64,000 nucleotides of DNA from a bacterium (GTDB lineage: Bacteria; Bacillota; Bacilli; Lactobacillales; Streptococcaceae), in assembly GCA_905221455.1 (NCBI GenBank), contig CAJNDF010000004.1, positions 98,401 to 162,400 of the forward strand. The letters are read 5' to 3'. Under the pieces are notes generated by a model. That model saw nothing but the letters and a program-made list of their open reading frames with translations, was not told where the DNA came from and searched no databases. Positions 48,452 to 58,942 of this stretch are shown here, in pieces; within the stretch, counting starts at the first letter, position 1, and each line of letters begins with the position of its first letter. The translations under genes and the position numbers were made by a program.

Positions 48452-50227
48452 TTATTTAATTACGCGTGATTGCAAACCTTCTTCTTCCAAGAAGAGACGG
48501 AATGGTACGAGTTCTTCTGCTTCGTATTTTTCCTTGAAGGCTTTGATTGCTTCTTCTGAGTGAAGTTTTGGATCCAATTCAAGTACTTCTACTGGAAGTG
48601 GACGGTGTTGACTGATGCGCGCATCGATCACAACAGTTTTACCTTCTTTGTTCAATTTAACAGCTTCTGCAACAACTGCATCGATGTCTTCGATACGGTC
48701 AACTGTAAATCCAACAGCTCCTTGAGCTTCAGCGATTTTCGCATAGTCAGCATTAGGGAAGTCACAACCAAACAAGTGTTTGTTTGTGTCTTCGTATTTG
48801 TCCTTGATGAAGGCATATTTACCATTTGAGAAGACAACGTTGATAACTGGAAGGTCGTATTGAACGTTTGTGATAACGTCTGGGTAGCACATATTGAATG
48901 CACCGTCACCCATGATGTTCCATACTTGGCGATCTGGATTGTCTTTCTTAGCAGCGATACCACCAGGAAGGGCAATACCCATTGTCGCAAAGAGTGGAGA
49001 TGTACGCCACATGTTCTTAGGTGTCATGTGAAGGTGACGAGTAGATGTTTGAGTAGTGTCACCTACGTCGATTGAATAGATAGCGTCTTGATCAGCATGT
49101 TTGTTGATTGCATTGTAAACTTGATACAATTGCAATTCACCCTCAGTTTTACCTTCGATTTTGTTCATGTAATCACGCCAGTTTTGGTTGTTCTTAACGT
49201 TTGCACGCCACCATGGAGTAGACTCAACTGGATTCACTTTGTCAAGGATTGCTTTCGCTGCTTGACCTGCATCACCAAGGATTGAAGCGTCTAGGGCATG
49301 ACGTTTACCAAGTTTGTAAGGGTCGATATCGACTTGGATGAATTTTTCAGTATTCTTGAAGGCTTCGTAAACTTCAGCAAATGGGAAGTTTGAACCAAGG
49401 AAAAGAACTGTGTCTGCTTCAAAGACCACTTCGTTGGCTGGTTTCCAACCAACACGGTAAGCAGAACCTGTCAAACCTTCATAGTTCCATTCGAAAGCTT
49501 CAAAGTTTTTACCAGTTGTGATGATTGGTGCTTTGATTTTACGTGACAATTCAGTAATCACTTCACCAGCTTTCACACCACCGTAACCAGCATAGATAAC
49601 TGGACGTTCAGCATTGTTCAAGATTTCAACAGCTTTGTTGATTTCAACTTCGTTCAAAGCAGGAGCGATGAATGAACGTTCGTATGAACCTGAACCGTAG
49701 TATGAGTTTTCGTCGATTTCTTGGAAACCGAAGTTTACTGGAATTTCAACAACAGCTGGACCTTTTTTAGAAACTGCAGCACGGCAAGCTTCGTCGATTA
49801 CTTTTGGTAATTGCTCAGCGTAAGCTACACGTTTGTTGTAAACAGCGATACCGTTGTACATTGGGTTTTGGTTCAATTCTTGGAAAGCATCCATGTTGAG
49901 TTCGTTAACTGGACGTGATCCAAGGATCGCTAGGAATGGAGTGTTATCCATAGCTGCATCGTAAACACCGTTAATCAAGTGAGTCGCACCTGGACCACCT
50001 GAACCAACTGCAACCCCGATTGAGCCGCCGAATTTAGCTTGCATAACCGCTGCAAGAGCACCTGTTTCTTCGTGGCGAACTTGCAAGAAGCGGATATCTT
50101 TGTCTTCAGCCAAAGCGTCCATCAATGAGCTGAGTGTTCCTGATGGGATACCGTAGATTGTGTCTACGCCCCATGTTTTCAATACATTAAGCATTGCTGC
50201 AGATGCAGTAATTTTCCCTTGAGTCAT
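48452..50227 (-). CDS. spxB: Pyruvate oxidase
   Basis: Makes acetyl phosphate, CO2 and H2O2 from pyruvate, phosphate and O2; the main peroxide source of this group. The 591-residue protein equals the pneumococcal length. The TPP-binding motif begins [11 protein letters not shown] near residue 440, the catalytic Glu is in [10 protein letters not shown] near residue 54, and FAD-binding elements lie in the middle domain. Two cre sites lie upstream, one in the promoter. Confidence 0.96.
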   Translation of the reverse strand: MTQGKITASAAMLNVLKTWGVDTIYGIPSGTLSSLMDALAEDKDIRFLQVRHEETGALAAVMQAKFGGSIGVAVGSGGPGATHLINGVYDAAMDNTPFLAILGSRPVNELNMDAFQELNQNPMYNGIAVYNKRVAYAEQLPKVIDEACRAAVSKKGPAVVEIPVNFGFQEIDENSYYGSGSYERSFIAPALNEVEINKAVEILNNAERPVIYAGYGGVKAGEVITELSRKIKAPIITTGKNFEAFEWNYEGLTGSAYRVGWKPANEVVFEADTVLFLGSNFPFAEVYEAFKNTEKFIQVDIDPYKLGKRHALDASILGDAGQAAKAILDKVNPVESTPWWRANVKNNQNWRDYMNKIEGKTEGELQLYQVYNAINKHADQDAIYSIDVGDTTQTSTRHLHMTPKNMWRTSPLFATMGIALPGGIAAKKDNPDRQVWNIMGDGAFNMCYPDVITNVQYDLPVINVVFSNGKYAFIKDKYEDTNKHLFGCDFPNADYAKIAEAQGAVGFTVDRIEDIDAVVAEAVKLNKEGKTVVIDARISQHRPLPVEVLELDPKLHSEEAIKAFKEKYEAEELVPFRLFLEEEGLQSRVIK

Positions 50228-50273
50228 AATGATAACTCTCCTTCAAATATTTTTAAATCTACTAAAAAGGTTT

Positions 50274-50302
50274 CATATAGTTTTTGAAAACGTTTCAGTA
50301 AA
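50274..50302 (-). promoter_or_regulatory. spxB promoter with cre site
   Basis: TTTACT and TATATG separated by 17 bp on the minus strand. The cre match TGAAAACGTTTCAG (50285-50298, plus strand) lies in the spacer and touches the -35. A second cre, TGAAAACGTTTTTA, is at 50387-50400. The -10 call is tentative. Confidence 0.55.
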
Positions 50303-50416
50303 TTTTTACACTACTAATTTATCACATTTATTTTTAGTTTACTAAGAATCTGCTCAGAAGTTTCTATTCTCTATTACAATACAGTTTGAAAACGTTTTTA
50401 GTATCTGTTTTATAAT

Positions 50417-50438
50417 AAAAGCGAGCAAGCTCGCTTTT
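50417..50438 (-). terminator. Terminator of the cop operon
   Basis: Perfect AAAAGCGAGC / GCTCGCTTTT stem with a two-base loop, overlapping the copA stop codon. Confidence 0.85.
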
Positions 50439-52680
50439 AGTCTATTTTACTAAAGTTTAGTAAGAGGGAACTGGTCAGAACGGATACAGAACTAAAGGCC
50501 ATGGCTAGACCTGCCAGTTCTGGGTTGAGGGCCAGTCCAACACCAGAAAAGACTCCTGCTGCAATCGGAATTCCGACGACATTGTAGATAAAGGCCCAGA
50601 AAAGATTGAGCAGAATACGATTAAAGGTTTTCTTACTCATGTCGAAGGCACGCACCACGCCTAGGAGGTTATTGGTTGTCAACACTAAATCTGCTGACTC
50701 GATGGCAATATCTGTTCCAGCTCCCATAGCAATTCCCACATCTGCTACACTGAGGGCAGGAGCATCATTGATACCGTCCCCAACAAAGGCTACTTTGCCA
50801 GCCGCTTGTAGTTTATGGATTTCGTTGGCTTTTTCTTCTGGCAAGACACCTGCAATGACCTCTTCGATTCCGATCTGATCCGCAATAGCACGCGCCACAC
50901 CTGCATTGTCTCCTGTCAGCATGACTGTTTTAAGGCCTCGTTTTTTCAACTGACTGATGGCTAGCTTAGCATTTTCCTTAGGGATATCTTGCAAAGCAAG
51001 CAAGCCTTTGATTTCATTGTCCACAGCCAAAAACACAACCGTCTTAGCTTCTTTTTCCAGTTCTTCTAGTTTATCTTGATAAGTGCTAGAAATGTTCATG
51101 CCATCCAGCATTTTAGCATTTCCAAGCAGAACTTGTTTTCCATTGATTTGCCCTGAGACACCTTTTCCGTGCAAGGCTTGGAAATTTTCAACAGTTTGAA
51201 ACTCAAGTCCAGCTTCACTCGCTCGTTTCACAACGGCTTCAGCCAGTGGGTGTTGAGAAGCTTCTTCCAAGGAGGCTGCCAATCCAAGCACTTCTACTTC
51301 GTCGCCGATGATATCTGTTACCACAGGCTTCCCTTCCGTCAAAGTTCCAGTCTTATCAAAGACAAGAGTTTGGACTTTCTGGATTTCCTGTAGAACCATT
51401 CCATTTTTGAGGAGAACTCCCATCTTAGCACTGCGTCCTGTCCCTACCATAAGGGCTGTCGGTGTTGCGAGCCCCAAGGCACAAGGACAGGCGATAATCA
51501 AAACCGCCACCGCATAGAGAAGAGAAGAGACAAAACTCGCTCCAAGCACGACTACACTATCCCTGAGCAAGACGAACCAAATCCAAAAGGTCACAATCCC
51601 TAAAATGACAACTGCTGGGACAAAAATGCCTGAAATTTTATCCGTCAAGTCCTGAATCGGCGCACGACTTGTCTGAGCTTTCTTCACAAAATCCACAATC
51701 TGAGCCAAAACAGTCTCTGAACCAACTTTTTCTGCTCTAAAAACAAGTGTTCCACTATTATTGATGGTTGAACCAATGACGGTATCTCCAACTGTCTTGT
51801 CCACAGGCAGACTCTCACCTGTCACCATAGACTCATCAATACTAGAGATACCTTCTACTACGACACCATCAACCGCAATCTTTTCACCGGGACGCACTCG
51901 AATCAGGTCACCTACCTTGACTTGCTCCAAAGGGACTTGAACATAGCTATCCTCACGCAAGACTTCTGCAGTTTTAGCCTGCAAGTCAAGTAATTTCTCC
52001 ACAGCTTGGGAAGTATTTTTCCGCATTTTCTCCTCAAAAACGGCTCCCATAAGAACGAAGAAGAAGATAAATGCAGCACTTTCAAAGTAAACGGGGAGAC
52101 CAGCGAAGAGGGCAACTAAGCTATAGAAATAGGCCACTAGGGTTCCCAGAGCAACCAAGGTATCCATGTTGGCATTGTGCTTTTTAAAACTAGCCCAAGC
52201 GCTTTGAATATAAGGACCACCTGCTACTAGCATAATCGGTGTTGTGGCTAAAAAGGTTCCCCAACGCAGGACTTGGTGACTAATGCTACCTGTCGACATT
52301 CCAATCATGAGAATCACAAGAGGCACAGTAAAGATACTAGTAATCCAAAAACGCTGTAAAAGTGATAGAGATTTTCGAGTCTTCTCAACTACGGTATAAC
52401 TTCCCTTTTGCATCTTCATGCCACAAGAAAATTCATGTTGACCTAATTCTTGAGGTGTAAAACGAATGACTTTCTCCTCATCTACGCCGATTGGTTCTAA
52501 GATGCCTTCTTCTTCAAACAGAATTTCCTTATAACAGTTTGAAGGTGTCACACGGTGAAAGGTGATCTCAGCAGGAACTCCTTTTTGCAGTTGAATGTGG
52601 GCTGGATGGTAGCCTTTGTCTGCCGTGATACGGATTTTTTGAACACCATTTTCAAGATTTGCTTTTATAATTTCAGTCAT
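50437..52680 (-). CDS. copA: Copper-exporting P1B-type ATPase
   Basis: Exports Cu(I) from the cytoplasm. The 747-residue protein opens with a cupredoxin-like domain (residues about 1-95, with the [10 protein letters not shown] metal loop) instead of the usual MXCXXC heavy-metal domain. Then come the membrane CPC motif ([15 protein letters not shown]), phosphorylation site DKTGTLT and hinge [10 protein letters not shown], all intact. The same cupredoxin-type module is encoded by cupA 9 bp upstream, which should pass copper to it. Confidence 0.95.
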   Translation of the reverse strand: MTEIIKANLENGVQKIRITADKGYHPAHIQLQKGVPAEITFHRVTPSNCYKEILFEEEGILEPIGVDEEKVIRFTPQELGQHEFSCGMKMQKGSYTVVEKTRKSLSLLQRFWITSIFTVPLVILMIGMSTGSISHQVLRWGTFLATTPIMLVAGGPYIQSAWASFKKHNANMDTLVALGTLVAYFYSLVALFAGLPVYFESAAFIFFFVLMGAVFEEKMRKNTSQAVEKLLDLQAKTAEVLREDSYVQVPLEQVKVGDLIRVRPGEKIAVDGVVVEGISSIDESMVTGESLPVDKTVGDTVIGSTINNSGTLVFRAEKVGSETVLAQIVDFVKKAQTSRAPIQDLTDKISGIFVPAVVILGIVTFWIWFVLLRDSVVVLGASFVSSLLYAVAVLIIACPCALGLATPTALMVGTGRSAKMGVLLKNGMVLQEIQKVQTLVFDKTGTLTEGKPVVTDIIGDEVEVLGLAASLEEASQHPLAEAVVKRASEAGLEFQTVENFQALHGKGVSGQINGKQVLLGNAKMLDGMNISSTYQDKLEELEKEAKTVVFLAVDNEIKGLLALQDIPKENAKLAISQLKKRGLKTVMLTGDNAGVARAIADQIGIEEVIAGVLPEEKANEIHKLQAAGKVAFVGDGINDAPALSVADVGIAMGAGTDIAIESADLVLTTNNLLGVVRAFDMSKKTFNRILLNLFWAFIYNVVGIPIAAGVFSGVGLALNPELAGLAMAFSSVSVLTSSLLLNFSKID

Positions 52681-52689
52681 ATCATTCTC

Positions 52690-53061
52690 CTATTCTACAA
52701 TCATCTTGCCGTGCATCATATTCATGCCACAAGAGAAACCATACTCTCCAGCCTGCTCAGGCGTGATTTCCACTACATACTCTTCCCCCATAGGCAGGTC
52801 CGCATGTACACCAAAATCTGGAAAAACAATTTGGTCCAGACAGGGTGAAGGGTCCTTACGGTCAAAGACAATGCGGGCTGGCACTGATTTCTTGAGGATA
52901 ATCAACTCAGGCGTATAGCCCCCCATGACCTCCACTCGAATCTCTTGGTAGCCGTTTTTTTGCTGGGCCTTTTGTCCAGATTTTTCAGGCTTTTTGAAAA
53001 ACCAAAACAAGATAAACGCGATAAGGGCAATACAAATAATGGTTACAATACTATTTAACAT
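52690..53061 (-). CDS. cupA: Membrane-anchored copper chaperone CupA
   Basis: A 123-residue protein with an N-terminal membrane helix (about residues 4-22) and a cupredoxin domain carrying the CGMNMMHGKM metal-binding loop near the C-terminus. It binds Cu(I) and hands it to CopA, with which it shares this domain. It is the middle gene of copY-cupA-copA. Confidence 0.94.
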   Translation of the reverse strand: MLNSIVTIICIALIAFILFWFFKKPEKSGQKAQQKNGYQEIRVEVMGGYTPELIILKKSVPARIVFDRKDPSPCLDQIVFPDFGVHADLPMGEEYVVEITPEQAGEYGFSCGMNMMHGKMIVE

Positions 53062-53071
53062 GACGTCTCCT

Positions 53072-53467
53072 TTACATACAATTACATTTTACTTTTGTTA
53101 CAGCGCTTGATTTCTTCTCAGAAATCACAGCTTCCAAGTCTTCCAAGTCAGCCTGAGTAAAATCACATTCAGCAATCAAATCAGCCAACAAGTTCTTAAT
53201 CCTACGAGAACAAACCTTGTCCTTGATATCTTGGACAAGCAAATCTCGGCTTTGGTCTAGAGTTAAAAGGGCTGAATAGACAAAGAACTTGCCTTCTTTT
53301 TTCCTTGTCAGACACTCTTTCTCAACCAAACGAGCCAAAAGAGTCTGAATGGTCGACTTGGACCAGTCGAATCGCTCCGCCAGAACCCTGATCAAATCCG
53401 TACTGGTTTGCTCCCCCTGCATCCAAATAATCTTCATGACCTGCCATTCTGCATCTGAAATCTGCAT
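53072..53467 (-). CDS. copY: Copper-responsive repressor CopY
   Basis: A BlaI/MecI-type winged-helix repressor, 131 residues from MQISDAEWQVMKIIW. The start follows GGAGG; a 10-codon longer frame is rejected. The helix-turn-helix is at about residues 25-60. The canonical CxCxxxxCxC metal hook of CopY is reduced to one CNC at the very C-terminus, with another lone Cys further upstream. Operators lie directly upstream. Confidence 0.9.
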   Translation of the reverse strand: MQISDAEWQVMKIIWMQGEQTSTDLIRVLAERFDWSKSTIQTLLARLVEKECLTRKKEGKFFVYSALLTLDQSRDLLVQDIKDKVCSRRIKNLLADLIAECDFTQADLEDLEAVISEKKSSAVTKVKCNCM

Positions 53468-53485
53468 TAGCACACCTCCAAAATC

Positions 53486-53535
53486 TACATTTGTCAATTA
53501 CAGTTGTTAGTATACTCCAAAAATCTACATTTGTC
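53486..53535. promoter_or_regulatory. cop operators, duplicated
   Basis: TACATTTGTC at 53486-53495 and again at 53526-53535, 40 bp apart. Each reads GACAAATGTA on the minus strand and fits the CopY cop box (K-ACA-N2-TGTA). About 20 bp around each copy is repeated almost exactly. Confidence 0.8.
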
Positions 53536-53589
53536 AATTATAAAATTCAAATTTTTCTCTTTTTTTAAAATCTTTATTTCAAAAGTGTT

Positions 53590-53750
53590 TATACTCAATG
53601 AAAATCAAAAAGCAAACTAGGAAGCTAGCCGCAGGTTGCTCAAAGCACTGCTTTGAGGTGGTAGATAGAACTGACGAAGTCAGCTCAAAACACTGTTTTG
53701 AGGTTGCAGATAGAGCTGACGTGGTTTGAAGAGATTTTCGAAGAGTATTA
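53590..53750 (-). repeat. BOX element with two boxB units
   Basis: BOX repeat in the copY-lctO gap. boxC is followed by two B-like modules (CAAAGCACTGCTTTGAGG and CAAAACACTGTTTTGAGG) and boxA. Same orientation as the first two copies. The rest of this 299-bp gap holds only the cop operators and the lctO end. Confidence 0.93.
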
Positions 53751-53796
53751 AGACACAAGGAAAAACCTCCACATCAAGTGGAGGCAATCTGTTTTA

Positions 53797-54933
53797 TCAA
53801 TACAATTTTAAGTCGCGTGGATCAACTGGGAAGGTTGGGTTGTATGGATTGTGACGGAGTTTGAAGTGTTTGACATCTTCAATAGTCTGAGTTCCAGATA
53901 ATTGCATGACTGTCTTCAATTCTGCATTCAAGTGTTCAAAGACTTGACGTACACCGACACTACCGCCAAGAGCCAAGCCATAAATAACAGGACGGCCAAT
54001 AGCTACCAAGTCTGCTCCTGATGCCAAGGCTTTAAAGACGTGTTGACCACGACGAATACCAGAGTCAAAGACGATTGGCACACGTTTATCAACTGCTTCA
54101 GCTACTTCTTGAAGTGAGTCGAAGGCAGCTGGTCCACCGTCGATTTGACGGCCACCGTGGTTGGTTACCCAGATACCAGAAGCACCTGCAGCAAGCGAAC
54201 GTTCAACATCCTCACGGCATTGTGGTCCCTTGACATAAACAGGAAGTCCTGAGTATTCAGCGATAAATTCTACATCACGTGGAGACAAGCGTTGTTTAGC
54301 TGATTTGTAAACAAAGTCCATTGATTTTCCAGCACCTTCTGGCAGGTATTCCTCAACAATCGGCATGCCAACTGGGAAAACAAAACCATTACGCTTATCT
54401 ACTTCACGATTGCCCCCTACAGTAGCATCCGCCGTCAAGACAATCGCTTTATAACCTTCAGCCTTCACACGGTCCATGATATGCCGGTTAATACCATCAT
54501 CTTTACTAAAGTAAAATTGGAACCAATGAGGTGTCCCTTGAAGGGCCTCCGTAATTTCTGGAAGGTCGACAGTGGAGTAAGAGCTAGTTGTATAAAGAGA
54601 ACCAAACTCATGTACACCACGCGCAGTAGCCACCTCACCCTGTTCATTTGCCAATTTATGAGCTGCAACAGGCGCCATAATGATTGGTGAAGACAATTTT
54701 TCACCTGCAAATTCAATCTCTGTACTTGGATTTTCTACATTGCAAAGTGTATGCGGAACGATGAGTTTGTGGTTAAAGGCGCGGATATTCTCGCGTAAAG
54801 TGAAAGTATCTTCCGCTCCACTAGCGATATAGCCAAATGCTGCTTTCGGAATCACTTGTTGCGCCATTGGCTCCAAATCATAGGTATTGATGAAGTCTAC
54901 ATGACCTTCTGCATTGCTTGTTTTGTATGACAT
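53797..54933 (-). CDS. lctO: L-lactate oxidase
   Basis: An FMN-dependent alpha-hydroxy-acid oxidase, converting lactate and O2 to pyruvate and H2O2. The 378-residue barrel has the substrate- and FMN-site residues in TNHGGRQIDG (catalytic His), GTPHWFQFYFSKD, and VFDSGIRRGQ. With SpxB it lets the cell recycle lactate to pyruvate while making peroxide. A strong cre lies 19 bp upstream of the start. Confidence 0.94.
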   Translation of the reverse strand: MSYKTSNAEGHVDFINTYDLEPMAQQVIPKAAFGYIASGAEDTFTLRENIRAFNHKLIVPHTLCNVENPSTEIEFAGEKLSSPIIMAPVAAHKLANEQGEVATARGVHEFGSLYTTSSYSTVDLPEITEALQGTPHWFQFYFSKDDGINRHIMDRVKAEGYKAIVLTADATVGGNREVDKRNGFVFPVGMPIVEEYLPEGAGKSMDFVYKSAKQRLSPRDVEFIAEYSGLPVYVKGPQCREDVERSLAAGASGIWVTNHGGRQIDGGPAAFDSLQEVAEAVDKRVPIVFDSGIRRGQHVFKALASGADLVAIGRPVIYGLALGGSVGVRQVFEHLNAELKTVMQLSGTQTIEDVKHFKLRHNPYNPTFPVDPRDLKLY

Positions 54934-54951
54934 AAAATGCCCTCCTTAATA

Positions 54952-54965
54952 AGTAAGCGTTTACT
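54952..54965 (-). promoter_or_regulatory. cre site upstream of lctO
   Basis: AGTAAACGCTTACT on the minus strand, a good CcpA site match, centred about 25 bp before the lctO start. Confidence 0.65.
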
Positions 54966-55106
54966 TTGTATATTACAAAAACATCTTAACTCTTTTTTCA
55001 AAACTTTTCAAATATTTTGTTTGGAAATTTCAGAAATTTTATTTCTATGATAAAAAATCCTTATCACGGCAATAAAAAATAGATATTATCCAAAGGAACT
55101 TTTAAG

Positions 55107-55115
55107 TGCTACAAT
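55107..55115 (+). promoter_or_regulatory. Extended -10 promoter of the polar amino-acid ABC operon
   Basis: TGCTACAAT, 34 bp before the TTG start of the first permease gene. No clear -35 box. Confidence 0.5.
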
Positions 55116-55148
55116 AACTGTATTATTTCTAGATGGGAGGTTCTATTT

Positions 55149-55829
55149 TTGGATTGGTCCATTGTTGAACAATATCTACCACTATATCAAAAGGCATTTC
55201 TTCTGACCTTGCATATTGCAGTTTGGGGAATTTTGGGATCTTTTCTGCTCGGCTTAATCGTTAGTATCATCCGGCATTACCGCATCCCTATTTTAGCGCA
55301 AGTAGCGACAGCCTACATCGAGTTGTCACGCAATACGCCCCTTTTGATTCAACTCTTCTTTCTCTACTTCGGGATTCCCCGAATAGGGATTGTCCTATCT
55401 TCGGAAGTCTGTGCAATCTTAGGACTTATCTTTCTAGGAGGTTCCTACATGGCAGAATCTTTCCGAAGCGGACTGGAAGCTGTCAGTCAAACCCAGCATG
55501 AGATTGGATTAGCCATCGGTCTGACACCTGTACAGGTCTTTCGCTATGTGGTTCTTCCGCAAGCAACAGCGGTGGCCCTACCCTCTTTTAGTGCCAATGT
55601 TATTTTCCTCATCAAGGAAACCTCTGTTTTCTCAGCAGTGGCTTTGGCCGACCTCATGTACGTCGCCAAGGACTTGATTGGGCTCTACTATGAGACAGAC
55701 ATTGCGCTAGCTATGTTAGTAGTTGCCTATCTGATTATGCTGCTACCCATCTCACTGGTCTTTAGCTGGATAGAAAGGAGGCTCCGCCATGCAGGATTCG
55801 GGAATCCAAGTACTCTTTCAGGGAAATAA
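55149..55829 (+). CDS. Polar amino-acid ABC transporter permease, first
   Basis: A 226-residue HisM-type permease beginning with a TTG after GGGAGG at 55136-55140. Four to five helices; the ATPase-contact loop reads GLAIGLTPVQVFRYVVLPQA. Overlaps the second permease gene by 41 bp, indicating tight coupling. Substrate probably an acidic or polar amino acid; not resolvable here. Confidence 0.88.
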   Translation: MDWSIVEQYLPLYQKAFLLTLHIAVWGILGSFLLGLIVSIIRHYRIPILAQVATAYIELSRNTPLLIQLFFLYFGIPRIGIVLSSEVCAILGLIFLGGSYMAESFRSGLEAVSQTQHEIGLAIGLTPVQVFRYVVLPQATAVALPSFSANVIFLIKETSVFSAVALADLMYVAKDLIGLYYETDIALAMLVVAYLIMLLPISLVFSWIERRLRHAGFGNPSTLSGK

Positions 55830-56466
55830 TCTCCTGCGGATTTTACAGGGATTGGGAGTCACGATTGGGATTTCGATCCTGTCTGTCATTTTATCCATGA
55901 TTTTCGGAACAGTCATGGGAATCATCATGACCTCCCATTCTAGAATCGTACGATTTTTGACACGATTGTATCTGGAATTCATCCGTATCATGCCCCAGCT
56001 GGTGTTGCTCTTCATCGTTTATTTCGGCTTGGCTCGAAACTTTAATATCAATATCTCAGGAGAGACTTCTGCTATTATCGTTTTTACCCTCTGGGGAACA
56101 GCTGAAATGGGGGACTTGGTACGTGGAGCTATCACTTCCCTCCCTAAGCATCAGTTTGAAAGTGGACAGGCGTTAGGTTTGACCAATGTTCAACTATACT
56201 ACCACATCATCATCCCACAGGTCTTGAGAAGACTGTTGCCACAAGCCATTAACCTTGTCACTCGAATGATCAAAACCACTTCCTTGGTTGTCTTGATTGG
56301 GGTTGTGGAAGTTACCAAGGTTGGACAACAAATCATCGACAGCAATCGCTTGACTATCCCAACCGCTTCCTTTTGGATTTATGGAACCATTCTGGTCTTG
56401 TATTTCGCAGTCTGCTTTCCTATTTCCAAACTATCCACTCACTTAGAAAAACATTGGAGGAACTAA
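55789..56466 (+). CDS. Polar amino-acid ABC transporter permease, second
   Basis: A 225-residue permease, paralogous to the first, starting with an ATG after AAAGGAGG. The EAA-type loop is ESGQALGLTNVQLYYHIIIPQ. The stop codon abuts the ATPase start. Confidence 0.88.
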   Translation: MQDSGIQVLFQGNNLLRILQGLGVTIGISILSVILSMIFGTVMGIIMTSHSRIVRFLTRLYLEFIRIMPQLVLLFIVYFGLARNFNINISGETSAIIVFTLWGTAEMGDLVRGAITSLPKHQFESGQALGLTNVQLYYHIIIPQVLRRLLPQAINLVTRMIKTTSLVVLIGVVEVTKVGQQIIDSNRLTIPTASFWIYGTILVLYFAVCFPISKLSTHLEKHWRN

Positions 56467-57225
56467 ATGTCTGAAACTATTTTAGAAATCAAGGAGCTAA
56501 AAAAATCCTTCGGAGACAATCCTATCCTCCAAGGACTTTCTCTAGATATCAAAAAAGGGGAAGTTGTGGTTATCCTAGGGCCATCTGGTTGTGGGAAAAG
56601 TACCCTCCTTCGTTGCCTCAATGGCTTAGAAAGTATTCAAGGTGGAGATATTCTTCTAGATGGCCAGTCCATTATTGGCAATCAGAAAGACTTTCACCTC
56701 GTTCGCCAAAAGATTGGCATGGTCTTTCAAAGTTATGAACTCTTTCCTCATCTAGATGTCCTACAAAACCTCATCCTAGGTCCTATCAAAGCACAGGGAC
56801 GGGACAAAAAAGAAGTAACGGAAGAAGCTTTGCAACTACTGGAACGTGTCGGTTTGCTGGATAAACAACATAGCTTTGCTCGCCAATTATCTGGCGGACA
56901 GAAACAACGGGTTGCAATTGTCCGTGCCCTGCTCATGCATCCAGAAATTATCCTCTTTGATGAAGTAACTGCTTCGCTGGATCCAGAAATGGTGCGTGAG
57001 GTTCTGGAACTGATCAATGACTTGGCCCAAGAAGGCCGTACCATGATTTTAGTAACCCACGAAATGCAGTTTGCCCAAGCCATTGCTGATCGCATCATCT
57101 TCCTAGACCAAGGGAAAATTGCTGAAGAAGGAACGGCTCAAGCCTTCTTTACCAATCCGCAAACCAAACGAGCTCAGGAATTTTTAAACGTCTTTGACTT
57201 TAGCCAATTTGGCTCATATCTATAA
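56467..57225 (+). CDS. Polar amino-acid ABC transporter ATPase
   Basis: A 252-residue ATPase with Walker A GPSGCGKST, Q-loop VFQSYELF, signature QLSGGQKQR and Walker B DEVTASLDPE. The usual DEPTSALDPE is altered to DEVTASLDPE, but the catalytic Glu remains. It is 11 bp upstream of the binding-protein gene. Confidence 0.92.
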   Translation: MSETILEIKELKKSFGDNPILQGLSLDIKKGEVVVILGPSGCGKSTLLRCLNGLESIQGGDILLDGQSIIGNQKDFHLVRQKIGMVFQSYELFPHLDVLQNLILGPIKAQGRDKKEVTEEALQLLERVGLLDKQHSFARQLSGGQKQRVAIVRALLMHPEIILFDEVTASLDPEMVREVLELINDLAQEGRTMILVTHEMQFAQAIADRIIFLDQGKIAEEGTAQAFFTNPQTKRAQEFLNVFDFSQFGSYL

Positions 57226-57236
57226 AGGAGATTTTT

Positions 57237-58103
57237 ATGAAACTACTCAAACCACTCTTAACTGTCTTAGCACTTGCCTTTGCTCTTATCTTTGTCACAG
57301 CTTGTAGCTCAGGTGGAAATGCTGGTTCATCGTCTGGTAAAACCACTGCCAAGGCTCGCACAATCGATGAAATCAAAAAAAGCGGTGAGCTACGAATCGC
57401 CGTATTTGGAGACAAGAAACCGTTTGGTTACGTTGACAATGATGGTTCTTACCAAGGTTACGATATTGAGCTTGGGAACCAACTGGCACAAGACCTTGGC
57501 GTGAAGGTTAAATACGTTTCCGTCGATGCTGCTAACCGTGCTGAATACTTGATTTCAAACAAGGTGGATATCACTCTTGCCAACTTTACAGTGACTGACG
57601 AACGTAAGAAACAAGTCGATTTTGCCCTTCCTTACATGAAAGTTTCACTTGGTGTCGTATCGCCTAAGACTGGTCTCATTACAGATGTCAAACAATTGGA
57701 AGGTAAAACCTTGATTGTCACAAAAGGAACAACTGCTGAGACTTATTTTGAAAAAAATCATCCAGAAATCAAACTCCAAAAATATGACCAATACAGTGAC
57801 TCTTACCAAGCCCTTCTTGACGGACGCGGAGATGCCTTCTCTACTGACAATACGGAAGTCCTAGCTTGGGCGCTTGAAAATAAAGGATTTGAAGTCGGTA
57901 TTACTTCCCTCGGTGATCCAGATACTATTGCTGCAGCAGTTCAAAAAGGCAACCAAGAACTGCTAGACTTCATCAATAAAGATATTGAAAAATTAGGCAA
58001 AGAAAACTTCTTCCACAAGGTCTATGAAAAGACACTTCACCCAACCTACGGTGACGCTGCTAAGGCAGATGACCTTGTTGTTGAAGGTGGAAAAGTTGAC
58101 TAA
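57237..58103 (+). CDS. Amino-acid ABC transporter binding lipoprotein
   Basis: A 288-residue extracellular lipoprotein. The signal peptide ends in the lipobox VTAC (Cys23), followed by a Ser/Gly linker. The mature part is an SBP_bac_3 fold with KSGELRIAVFGDKKPFGYVD and DVITL-like ANFTVTDERK segments. Likely acidic or polar amino-acid binding. The stop codon shares its last base with a BOX element. Confidence 0.9.
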   Translation: MKLLKPLLTVLALAFALIFVTACSSGGNAGSSSGKTTAKARTIDEIKKSGELRIAVFGDKKPFGYVDNDGSYQGYDIELGNQLAQDLGVKVKYVSVDAANRAEYLISNKVDITLANFTVTDERKKQVDFALPYMKVSLGVVSPKTGLITDVKQLEGKTLIVTKGTTAETYFEKNHPEIKLQKYDQYSDSYQALLDGRGDAFSTDNTEVLAWALENKGFEVGITSLGDPDTIAAAVQKGNQELLDFINKDIEKLGKENFFHKVYEKTLHPTYGDAAKADDLVVEGGKVD

Positions 58104-58209
58104 TACTCTTCGAAAATCTCTTCAAAGCACGTCAGCTTTATCTACAACCTCAAAGCCGTGCTTTGAGCAACTTGCGGCTAGTTTGCTCTTTGATTTTCAT
58201 TGAGTATAA
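58103..58209 (+). repeat. BOX element starting at a stop codon
   Basis: A short BOX in the opposite orientation to the other three: boxA-like TACTCTTCGAAAATCTC at the left, a partial B, and boxC-like TTTGATTTTCATTGAGTAT at the right. Only one base separates it from lying entirely outside the upstream gene. Confidence 0.88.
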
Positions 58210-58225
58210 TATCCAATGAAATCAC

Positions 58226-58264
58226 AAAAAGAAATCAGGTAATCCTAGTGACTACCTGATTTTC
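58226..58264. terminator. Terminator shared by the ABC operon and pyrE
   Basis: AAATCAGGTA / TACCTGATTT stem with an 11-base loop between the convergent genes; pyrE stops 7 bp away. Confidence 0.85.
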
Positions 58265-58270
58265 TATGTT

Positions 58271-58903
58271 TTAGGCATTTTGCCAATTTTCTTGGTCTTC
58301 TTTAAAGCGTTTTAAGAGGTCCAATCCTTCTGGCGTGATGTAACCTTCTTCTTGAGCTAAATGGATAAGCTCACTGTAGTTTGAAAGTGTCAACAATTTC
58401 ACACCAGCATCCGCAAAGTTCTTATCTGCTTTTGGCAATTGATAGCTGAAAATCGCTACAACTCCAAGCACATCTGCTCCTTCTCGCTTAGCTGCTGCTA
58501 CGGCTTCAAGAACAGAACCGCCAGTTGAAATAAGGTCTTCAACCACTACCATTTTTTGACCTTGAGCTACACGTCCTTCTATTTGGTTACCAGCTCCGTG
58601 ATCTTTTGGTTTGCTACGGATATAGGCAAATGGCAAGTTCATCTTATCAGCAATGATAGCTCCGTGTGGAATTCCTGCTGTTGCAGTTCCTGCAATCACT
58701 TCAACCTCTGGAAAGGCTTCTTTAATAGCATCCACAAAACCATTTTCGATGAGAGTACGAGTTTCTGGATAGGCAAGGGTCACACGGTTATCCGTGTAAA
58801 TCGGTGACTTGATACCAGATGCCCAAGTGAAAGGCTCCTCTGGTTTAAGGTAAACTGCTTGAATTTTCAAGAGGTGGCTAGCGATATCTTTAGCAAGTGT
58901 CAT
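58271..58903 (-). CDS. pyrE: Orotate phosphoribosyltransferase
   Basis: Converts orotate and PRPP to OMP in pyrimidine synthesis. 210 residues, with the PRPP loop [12 protein letters not shown] and the catalytic-loop region [17 protein letters not shown]. Directly downstream of pyrF. Confidence 0.95.
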   Translation of the reverse strand: MTLAKDIASHLLKIQAVYLKPEEPFTWASGIKSPIYTDNRVTLAYPETRTLIENGFVDAIKEAFPEVEVIAGTATAGIPHGAIIADKMNLPFAYIRSKPKDHGAGNQIEGRVAQGQKMVVVEDLISTGGSVLEAVAAAKREGADVLGVVAIFSYQLPKADKNFADAGVKLLTLSNYSELIHLAQEEGYITPEGLDLLKRFKEDQENWQNA

Positions 58904-58942
58904 GGTCTTCTCCTTGTATTTTTATAATCTATTTCTTTAATT

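Noticed and set aside
53322-53537. 71-codon open frame across copY and its operators
   Set aside because: Different frame from copY, covers the operator repeat, has no ribosome-binding site and no family resemblance.
53498-53796. Expected thiamine genes between the cop operon and lctO
   Set aside because: I recall thiamine genes here in some pneumococci; this window has only operators and a BOX, so no claim beyond absence is made.
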